Shown: positions 6,763 through 11,684 of the stretch, one piece after another
Numbering within the stretch: position 1 is the first letter of the stretch
Layout of the letters: each line of letters starts with the position of its first letter
Origin: Lachnospiraceae bacterium
GTDB lineage: Bacteria > Bacillota > Clostridia > Lachnospirales > Lachnospiraceae
DNA: 11,684 bases
Assembly: GCA_030825115.1 (NCBI GenBank)
Contig: JAPJQL010000062.1
Location: forward strand, 1 to 11,684
Direction of reading: 5' to 3'
Translations under genes and position numbers: made by a program
The notes under the pieces: model-generated
Database searches by the model: none
What the model was told of the DNA's origin: nothing
Seen by the model: only the letters and a program-made list of their open reading frames with translations

Positions 6763-6768
6763 CTCCTT
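6762..6768 (-). promoter_or_regulatory. Ribosome binding site of the AhpF-domain protein
   Basis: A strong AAGGAGG overlaps the ahpC TAA stop. The in-frame codon 8 nt downstream is ACG rather than ATG, so this site defines an unusual or mutated start. Translation should be coupled to ahpC termination. Confidence 0.6.
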
Positions 6769-7333
6769 ACAAAAGACCGACAAGGTCCAGACTCGGCGTC
6801 AGGGTTTCCTCACCCGGCCGCCACTTTGCCGGACATACCTGGTCTCCGTGTTCCTCCACAAACTGCGCCGCCTGTACTTTGCGGAGCAGCTCTTCGGCGT
6901 TCCTGCCGATCCCCATGTCGTGAATCTCATATGCTTTGATCCTGCCCTCAGGGTTCACGATAAATGTCCCCCTCAGCGCCTGTCCCTCTTCTTCTACCAG
7001 CACGCCAAAATCCCGCGCCAACACGCCTGCCGGGTCTCCCAGCATCGGATATCCGATCTTCTTGATGGTATCAGATGCATCCGCCCATGCCTTATGTACA
7101 AAATGGGTATCCTCTGACACAGAATATATCTCACAGCCGATTTCCCGAAACTCCTCATAAAAATCAGCCAGATCCCCTAACTCCGTCGGACATACAAAAG
7201 TAAAATCGGCCGGGTAGAAAAAAAATACAGACCACTGCCCAAGGGTATCCGCTCTCTCAATCTCCCGGAACTCTCCCTTGTGGTATGCCTGTACCTTAAA
7301 ATCGCCCACTGCCTTGTTAATCAGGTTCTCCAT
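6767..7333 (-). CDS. ahpC: Alkyl hydroperoxide reductase subunit C (typical 2-Cys peroxiredoxin)
   Basis: This 188-residue cytoplasmic peroxiredoxin is the usual length for AhpC and reduces hydrogen peroxide, organic peroxides and peroxynitrite. The peroxidatic cysteine is Cys48 in the FTFVCPTEL motif and the resolving cysteine is Cys167 in DQVCPAKW. The RGTFIVNPEG block and the C-terminal SLDLVGLL tail are typical. The start at 7333 is chosen because AAGGAG lies 8 nt upstream; a GTG nine bases earlier overlaps that spacing and would only add three residues. It is the first gene of a two-gene unit with the AhpF-type donor, whose ribosome site overlaps the ahpC stop. The strong promoter at 7404-7432 drives it. 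No clear PerR box was found. Confidence 0.97.
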   Translation of the reverse strand: MENLINKAVGDFKVQAYHKGEFREIERADTLGQWSVFFFYPADFTFVCPTELGDLADFYEEFREIGCEIYSVSEDTHFVHKAWADASDTIKKIGYPMLGDPAGVLARDFGVLVEEEGQALRGTFIVNPEGRIKAYEIHDMGIGRNAEELLRKVQAAQFVEEHGDQVCPAKWRPGEETLTPSLDLVGLL

Positions 7334-7403
7334 AAAAAACACTCCTTTCCGCTGTAACGCGGGGTTTATGTTTCCCTATCCCCAAAGCTATTCTCATAGT
7401 CTT

Positions 7404-7432
7404 ATTTTAGCATTGTTCGGGGGATATGTCAA
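7404..7432 (-). promoter_or_regulatory. Strong promoter of ahpC
   Basis: The transcribed strand has a perfect -35 TTGACA, a 17-nt spacer and -10 TAAAAT preceded by TGC (extended -10). The start would fall near 7397, giving a leader of about 65 nt. A weak dyad CTAT-N4-ATAG (7388-7399) covers the start region but does not match a PerR box. The -35 begins 18 bp from the edge of the long palindrome. Confidence 0.8.
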
Positions 7433-7449
7433 AAGAAATGTTTTGGGGC

Positions 7450-7738
7450 GCATGGTGTCTGGCGGTGGAGAGCGAAAGGCCGTCCGGGAGGGGGAGCGGG
7501 GGCAGGCGATGATTTGCTCCGGGTCGGAGGACTAAGTGGAATTAAGGTGTTTTTCCGCTTACTAACAGCGCTAAGAAAGCCCGCCAAACTCGTTTCACTC
7601 AGACAGTGCCGGGCTTTCTTAGCAACGTTCGCTCCAAAACGCCAAATTCCACTAAGTCCACCCGACAAGTCACAAACCATCGCCTGCCCCCGCTCCCCCT
7701 CCCGGACTACGTACCCGACAACCGCCAGATACTAATGC
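7450..7738. repeat. Long imperfect palindrome (about 290 bp), possible MITE-like or structured-RNA element
   Basis: Nested complementary blocks share one axis: 7458-7466 with 7721-7729 (9 bp), 7482-7511 with 7678-7707 (30 bp, perfect, purine/G-rich), 7513-7516 with 7673-7676, 7529-7543 with 7645-7659 (14 of 15), 7546-7553 with 7636-7643, and 7570-7583 with 7610-7623 (14 bp, perfect). A 26-nt loop closes it. About 79 pairs are formed, with asymmetric internal loops between them. Neither strand shows a U-run after the stem, no transposase is present, and I could not identify target-site duplications. It could be a non-autonomous element, a structured RNA, or a bulky bidirectional terminator. 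Copy number elsewhere in the genome cannot be judged from this window. Confidence 0.85.
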
Positions 7739-7797
7739 TCTGATAGAGAAAATGCCTTAGCTGAGGGAATGCTTTTTATAGCGGCAGCCAGTGCACA

Positions 7798-7846
7798 GCG
7801 CAGGAAGGGCAGGGACGGCGGGACGCCGCCCCTGCCCTTCCTGCGC
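7798..7846. repeat. GC-rich hairpin downstream of the glycerate kinase gene
   Basis: A 17-bp perfect stem (GCGCAGGAAGGGCAGGG and complement) continues after one A-C mismatch into a 5-bp CGGCG/CGCCG stem closed by a 3-nt loop. It lies 30 bp past the glycerate kinase stop and is the best candidate for a 3' end or RNase barrier of that transcript. The bases following it on the minus strand are not a U-run, so classic intrinsic termination is doubtful. Confidence 0.7.
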
Positions 7847-7876
7847 GTAACCTCACTCCACCACGCTAACACAACA

Positions 7877-9019
7877 TTACCGAACCGTTTTTTGCCCTGC
7901 TTCTATAAAACGAAACATCCTCACCGCCCCTTGATAATACAGTTCTTCTGCATTTTTCAAGGCTTCTTCCAGTTCCATCACTGCATTTACGGTCGTCATG
8001 ATGGAGCAGATACCATAGTCCAGGATCTGCTCTGCCCCCTCTCCCATAGAGCCTGAGAGAGCCACTACAGGGATTCCGTGTTTTTTACACCGCATGCCAA
8101 CTCCCTGCAAGACTTTTCCGAAGCAGGACTGCCAGTCTGTGCGCCCTTCCCCTGTCACCACAAGGTCTACGCCGTCCAATCTCCGTTCAAAATCGATCAG
8201 GTCCAGCACGGTTTCTATCCCGGATTTCAGAGTCGCTCCGAGGAATACAAGGAGCGCCGCCCCCAGTCCTCCGGCCGCTCCGGCGCCGGGGATATCGTCC
8301 GGGTTTATCCCAAATGTCCGGGTCAGGACATCCCGGTAGTTCTGCATTCCACGCTCCAGGCGTTCAAGGCTCTCCGGAGTCCCGCCTTTTTGCGGTCCGA
8401 ATGTATAGGTTGCCCCATCCCGCCCGCAAAGCGGGTTGTTCACATCGCACATCACGGTGAAGGATGTCCGGCGGATTCGGGCATCCATCCCGCTGATATC
8501 TATCTGTGCCACGTGCGAAAGATCCGCCCCACGCCCCACAAGTTCAGCCCCGGATGCGTCCAGGAAGCGGACCCCGAGCGCCCTCATGCATCCCATGCCG
8601 CCGTCATTTGTCGCCGAACCGCCGATTGCGATGGAGATTTCCGTAAACCCTTTGTCCAACGCATCTTTCAGCAGTTCTCCCGTCCCATAAGTCGTCGTGT
8701 TTTCCGGGTTTCTGAGCGGTTGGGGCACCATCGGAAGACCAGAGGCTGCAGCCATCTCAAGAACCGCCCTGCTCCCGTCCAGCCTGCCATAATAGGCGTC
8801 CACAGGTTCCATGAGAGGACCGTGTACCCGGACCGCGATCCGCTCTCCCCCGGTCGCCGCGATCACTGCGTCTGTCGTGCCCTCGCCGCCGTCAGCCACA
8901 GGCACCCCCGTACATTCGCAGGAAGGAAATACCTCCAGCGCCGCTTTGGCCAAGAGCTTCATCGTCTGTTCACTGGATAGCGTCCCTTTAAACGAATCCG
9001 ATGCAAATAACAGCTTCAT
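7877..9019 (-). CDS. garK: Glycerate kinase (GarK/GlxK type, glycerate 2-kinase)
   Basis: A 380-residue cytoplasmic kinase of the GlxK/GarK (COG1929) family, which phosphorylates D-glycerate with ATP to 2-phosphoglycerate and feeds lower glycolysis. Full-length family motifs are present in order: DSFKGTLSS (8-16), PVADGGEGT (40-48), IGGSATNDGGMG (131-142), DVNNPLCG (191-198), GAGAAGGLGAAL (244-255) and VVTGEGRTD (286-294). Relatives often have GEGRID at the last site; here Thr replaces Ile. The ATG has GAGAGGAG 7 nt upstream. It follows gntP by 40 nt with no terminator, so the two are one transcript. The symbol glxK would be equally valid. The neighbouring permease and CdaR-type regulator support glycerate as the substrate of the cassette. 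Confidence 0.94.
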   Translation of the reverse strand: MKLLFASDSFKGTLSSEQTMKLLAKAALEVFPSCECTGVPVADGGEGTTDAVIAATGGERIAVRVHGPLMEPVDAYYGRLDGSRAVLEMAAASGLPMVPQPLRNPENTTTYGTGELLKDALDKGFTEISIAIGGSATNDGGMGCMRALGVRFLDASGAELVGRGADLSHVAQIDISGMDARIRRTSFTVMCDVNNPLCGRDGATYTFGPQKGGTPESLERLERGMQNYRDVLTRTFGINPDDIPGAGAAGGLGAALLVFLGATLKSGIETVLDLIDFERRLDGVDLVVTGEGRTDWQSCFGKVLQGVGMRCKKHGIPVVALSGSMGEGAEQILDYGICSIMTTVNAVMELEEALKNAEELYYQGAVRMFRFIEAGQKTVR

Positions 9020-9059
9020 TGTACCGCTCCTCTCTTATCAAATCATCCGTATATTCCTG

Positions 9060-10451
9060 TCAATGAAGGATCAGAGACAGGATAAAAATTTCCACGATAC
9101 CCGCAATTCCCAGGATCAGGGTAGCCATCGTCTGGGTCTTATAGCCTTTTTCCGGTGTCATAGCGCCAAAATTGGTCACTACCCAGAAATAGGAATCGTT
9201 TGCATGAGATACCGTCATAGCTCCCGCGCCGATTGCCATGCACGCCAGCGTTGCACGAATCGGGCTTGCCAGCCCAAGCACCGGAAGCAGTGGAGCCACG
9301 ATGCCGGCTGTCGTAGTCAGCGCCACGGTCGAGGAACCTTGCGCACTCTTTAAGATTGCAGACAAGATGAACGGGAAGAAGATTCCCATCGTGCTCAGCA
9401 CGTCTGCATGCTGCGTGATATAGTTTACCATATCAGAAGAAGAGATGACCTTGCCGAGCACGCCGCCTGCCGCCGTTACGAACAAAATCGGTCCTACGGT
9501 CTTAAGCGTATCATTGGTAATGGTATAAAAATCCTGCATCTTTCCCGCGCCCGCCAGCTGGAACACGCCAAAGACAGTTCCCACCGCCAATGCGATGATT
9601 GGAGTCCCCAAAAAGGTGATAAGGTTTGCCCCCGCTCCCTTCATGCCCGCCATAGCCACAACGGAAGAGAGCGCCATCAAGAAAATTGGCACAATAATAG
9701 GAGCCAATGCATTGAATCCGCCCGGCAGCCTGCCATATTCCGCAACCAGTTCCTCATACGTTTTGACCAGCTCGCCGCTGTCTGACTCGTCCTCTGCCTT
9801 GACCCGCTTTCCGATATACTTCGCATAGAAGAAACCTGCAATCAGCGGGAGAATAGAGCAGACAACACCCATTCCCATGACAAGCAGCAAATTGTTTCCG
9901 ATACCAAGTGTAGATGCCGCCGCAATCGGTCCCGGTGTCGGTGGAATAAACACATGGGATATGTAAAGCCCGGAAGATAGGCCCACAGTCATCGCCACAG
10001 AGGACGCGGCCGTGCGGTTTACAAGCGCCTTTCTGATCGGATTCAGAATAACAAAACCAGAATCACAAAATACAGGAATTGAAACGACCCAGCCCATCAG
10101 TTCCATAGCCAGAACCGGATTGTTTTTGCCCACCAGACGGATCACCATGTCAGCCAGTTTCAGGGCAGCGCCGGTTTTTTCCAAAATCGTACCGATAAGT
10201 GCTCCCAGGATGATGACAATACCGATACTGGAGAATGTCCCTGAGAAACCTGCGCCAATCACGCCGGCCAACCCCGTCACTTTCGTCCCATCCTCAAGCA
10301 CCCTGTCCGTCAGCGGGATTCCCGCAATCAGCCCCAGAATCAGTGATATCCCCATAATGGCGATAAAAGGGTGGATTTTAAATTTGGAGATTGCGACAAT
10401 CATCACAATGATTGCCAGAATAAAAATAAGAATTAACGGAAAACCAGTCAT
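9060..10451 (-). CDS. GntP-family permease (probable D-glycerate/sugar-acid:H+ symporter)
   Basis: A 463-residue integral membrane protein with about 12-14 hydrophobic segments. GntP family signatures include the SIPVFCDSGFVIL stretch at about 124-136, the HVFIPPTPGPIAAAS motif at about 166-180, and a late SHANDSYFWVVTNF motif. The family imports gluconate, idonate, fructuronate, serine or glycerate with protons. Sequence alone does not settle the substrate, but co-transcription with glycerate kinase 40 nt downstream, and a CdaR regulator upstream, points to D-glycerate. The start at 10451 is set by AAAGGAGG 7 nt upstream; a longer frame beginning at 10484 lacks a ribosome site and would add a hydrophilic tail. 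Its own weak promoter probably lies at 10503-10508. Confidence 0.93.
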   Translation of the reverse strand: MTGFPLILIFILAIIVMIVAISKFKIHPFIAIMGISLILGLIAGIPLTDRVLEDGTKVTGLAGVIGAGFSGTFSSIGIVIILGALIGTILEKTGAALKLADMVIRLVGKNNPVLAMELMGWVVSIPVFCDSGFVILNPIRKALVNRTAASSVAMTVGLSSGLYISHVFIPPTPGPIAAASTLGIGNNLLLVMGMGVVCSILPLIAGFFYAKYIGKRVKAEDESDSGELVKTYEELVAEYGRLPGGFNALAPIIVPIFLMALSSVVAMAGMKGAGANLITFLGTPIIALAVGTVFGVFQLAGAGKMQDFYTITNDTLKTVGPILFVTAAGGVLGKVISSSDMVNYITQHADVLSTMGIFFPFILSAILKSAQGSSTVALTTTAGIVAPLLPVLGLASPIRATLACMAIGAGAMTVSHANDSYFWVVTNFGAMTPEKGYKTQTMATLILGIAGIVEIFILSLILH

Positions 10452-10476
10452 ACCTATACCTCCTTTAATCTTTTCC

Positions 10477-10490
10477 GAGCACAATTGCTC
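10477..10490. promoter_or_regulatory. GAGCA-N4-TGCTC dyad in the gntP leader
   Basis: A 14-bp dyad with 5-bp arms lies between the likely start point and the gntP ribosome site. The surrounding 15-mer (10475-10489) recurs with one difference at 2795-2809, upstream of the GlpA-like gene and in the same orientation. It may be a regulator site or a small leader hairpin. Confidence 0.3.
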
Positions 10491-10502
10491 TGCTATATCC
10501 TT

Positions 10503-10508
10503 ATAATA
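10503..10508 (-). promoter_or_regulatory. Putative gntP-garK promoter -10 element (weak -35)
   Basis: The transcribed strand reads TGC-TATTAT, an extended -10. Seventeen bases further upstream there is no recognisable -35 hexamer (TATATG at best). That is the pattern expected for an activator-dependent promoter, in keeping with CdaR acting positively. Confidence 0.45.
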
Positions 10509-10540
10509 GCATAAGCATTCATCATCATATAAAGGTTAAA

Positions 10541-10558
10541 GGTCCGAAGATTCCGACC
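10541..10558. promoter_or_regulatory. Imperfect 18-bp dyad, candidate CdaR operator
   Basis: GGTCCGAAG and the complement of its partner agree at 7 of 9 positions around a single centre. The centre lies about 54 bp upstream of the predicted gntP start, a usual distance for an activator site. It sits between the regulator gene and its likely target. No second copy was found in the window. Confidence 0.45.
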
Positions 10559-10582
10559 GTTCTTTGTACTGACAATACAGAA

Positions 10583-11684
10583 CTAATGTTCTTTCTTTAA
10601 GTAAATATAAAATGCCTCCATAAACAGGCGATCCTGACCGGACGCGATCGGATTGACATTCAGCACATCCTTAATCTTATTGTAATGGTACAGCAGAGTA
10701 TTCTTGTGCATAAACAGCCTTTTTGCCGCCGATACCAGATTATAATTGCAGGCGATCAGCGCTCCCGCAATCTCCAGATACTCCTGTTTAAATTCTTCAT
10801 CCAGCTCCCGCTCATAGATGTTAAACATGCGCTGAAGTTCGTTCATCGGTATGATCTTCTGGATATAATTTCCGGCATAGTCATAAAAAAATGCGGAGAT
10901 CGACTCCGTTTCCACAGTTTCCTCCAGCCATTTGCAGTGGCGGTATCCGTAATAATACTGGGAAAAACTCCCCTGGAAAGAGCCAATATAAAACTTGCAC
11001 TCCTTTTCCTGTTCCCGCAGCCACTTGAGAGCGGTCCGCAAATAATCGGCAATCAGGTACTTATAATCCGAAAACATCCTACGGTCCGCTTCCTTCATCG
11101 TTTTAAAAATCAAGATATGGCTGTCATCCAGTACAAAACTGATATCCTCCGTGCTGTGCCTCATCCCGCTTTTGATCAGTTCCAAAAACGGTTCCGGCTC
11201 TATGTCATACAGCCTGCACAGAATCGGGATCCGCAGGATCGTCTCCGAATAATTGAGCTGTTTTGCAATGCTACGCAAGGTCTTCGGGTCTGAAAATTCC
11301 TCATGGGTGAGCATGGTGACAAACTGTTCCTTGCGGTTTTGCCGCCGGAGGATCTCCGCCTGCTGCTTTTCATATTTCAGCATCGCCTCAATCGCCATTT
11401 TGGTGATCAGGGCGACCGGCTTGATCTCCTTTGGGCTTCCGGTGATTCCCACCACGCCCTCTCTCCTGCCGTCGATCTTGATCACCATATTGATGCCCGG
11501 CTTTACGCCCGGATAGTCGTCGTCACTGGATGTCACCACCATGTCTTCGGTTCCCGTCACGATATAATACGCCACCTCATGAAATGTCCCCACCCGCCCC
11601 GGATCCCGGCTTGCGATGATGACTCCCGGACCGTTCATGATATTTATGTTATAATCCGTGTACAGCGGAACCAGTTCGATGAAC
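10583..11684 (-). CDS. cdaR: CdaR-family sugar-diacid/glycerate-responsive transcriptional regulator, 5' end outside window
   Basis: The reading frame is open from the window edge to the TAG at 10583, showing 366 residues; roughly 15-30 N-terminal residues should be missing. The visible part starts inside the sugar-diacid recognition domain (NGPGVIIASRDPGRVGTFHEVA and VKPGINMVIKIDGRREGVVGITGSP). A variable central GGDEF-like/PucR linker region follows. The last 60 residues form a PucR-type helix-turn-helix: NYNLVSAAKRLFMHKNTLLYHYNKIK. In E. coli the homologue activates glucarate/galactarate genes, including garK, and responds to D-glycerate or diacids. Here it lies 131 nt upstream of gntP-garK in the same direction, so it probably activates them. 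The internal ATG at 11638 is not taken as the start because the recognition domain clearly continues upstream of it. Confidence 0.9.
   Translation of the reverse strand, partial: FIELVPLYTDYNINIMNGPGVIIASRDPGRVGTFHEVAYYIVTGTEDMVVTSSDDDYPGVKPGINMVIKIDGRREGVVGITGSPKEIKPVALITKMAIEAMLKYEKQQAEILRRQNRKEQFVTMLTHEEFSDPKTLRSIAKQLNYSETILRIPILCRLYDIEPEPFLELIKSGMRHSTEDISFVLDDSHILIFKTMKEADRRMFSDYKYLIADYLRTALKWLREQEKECKFYIGSFQGSFSQYYYGYRHCKWLEETVETESISAFFYDYAGNYIQKIIPMNELQRMFNIYERELDEEFKQEYLEIAGALIACNYNLVSAAKRLFMHKNTLLYHYNKIKDVLNVNPIASGQDRLFMEAFYIYLKKEH

Larger units (their letters stand above)
7334..7876. other. 543-bp gene-free region between ahpC and the glycerate kinase gene
   Basis: No believable protein gene lies here. 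From low to high coordinates it holds the ahpC leader and promoter, a long imperfect palindrome (7450-7738), an undistinguished stretch of about 60 bp, and a GC-rich hairpin (7798-7846). Open frames of 60-95 codons across it are rich in Pro, Arg and Ser, arise from the palindrome arms, and lack ribosome sites. The glycerate kinase transcript should end here, yet I see no stem followed by a U-run. Confidence 0.7.

Noticed and set aside
7388..7399. PerR-type operator at the ahpC promoter
   Set aside because: Only CTAT-N4-ATAG symmetry is visible; it does not fit the TTATAATnATTATAA consensus.
7514..7735. 73-codon plus-strand frame and an 83-codon minus-strand frame across the long palindrome
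   Set aside because: Both are Pro/Arg/Ser-rich products of the palindrome arms, without ribosome sites or recognisable domains; mirrored frames are expected from an inverted repeat.
8078..8980. 300-codon plus-strand open frame opposite the glycerate kinase gene
   Set aside because: It is antisense to a clear full-length garK with all family motifs; its Pro/Arg/His-rich composition is typical of a high-GC shadow frame.
10559..10591. Several GTTCT/AGAAC repeats and a bulged hairpin after the cdaR stop, considered as a cdaR terminator
   Set aside because: Stems are only 4-5 bp and no U-run follows, so termination is not supported.

Overview
The window looks like chromosomal DNA from an anaerobic gut Firmicute, most likely Lachnospiraceae/Clostridia. 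The reasons are strong AGGAGG-type ribosome sites, moderate GC, a GlpP antiterminator, a flavin/[2Fe-2S] glycerol-3-phosphate dehydrogenase of the clostridial type (GlpA-like + GlpB-like + DUF1667), and a CdaR/GntP/glycerate kinase cassette. This placement is inference from gene content. Every gene lies on the minus strand, so transcription runs from high to low coordinates.

Layout in transcription order. (1) 11684-7877 is a D-glycerate module: a CdaR-family regulator cut by the window edge, a GntP-family permease, and a GarK/GlxK-type glycerate kinase. An 18-bp imperfect dyad and a weak promoter lie between cdaR and gntP. (2) 7876-7334 is a 543-bp gene-free stretch. It holds a near-perfect 22-bp GC hairpin, a roughly 290-bp imperfect palindrome containing a perfect 30-bp inverted repeat, and the strong ahpC promoter. 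(3) 7333-6097 is a peroxide module: AhpC and a standalone AhpF N-terminal-type dithiol protein with no flavin reductase domain. (4) 6096-1 is the glycerol operon: promoter, leader terminator/attenuator, glpP, glpK, glpF, a structured 170-nt leader, the GlpA-like subunit with BFD-type [2Fe-2S] cysteines, the GlpB-like flavoprotein, and the first codons of a DUF1667 protein.

How the parts work together. GlpF admits glycerol, GlpK makes sn-glycerol 3-phosphate (G3P), and the GlpA/GlpB/DUF1667 set oxidises it to dihydroxyacetone phosphate. GlpP is expected to sense G3P and relieve termination in glp leaders. The two leader hairpins in this operon share one architecture: a base stem beginning GAGCA and ending TGCTC plus U-run, a 5' UAA internal loop, and an inner stem capped by a GNRA tetraloop. 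They are therefore good candidates for GlpP RNA targets. The glycerate cassette supplies a second three-carbon input, D-glycerate to 2-phosphoglycerate. AhpC and its donor probably protect the flavin-rich catabolism.

I see no defence system, transposase, tRNA, rRNA or CRISPR array. The best leads are the paired glp leader hairpins, the long palindrome at 7450-7738, the standalone AhpF-type donor with an ACG at the ideal start position, and the candidate CdaR operator.
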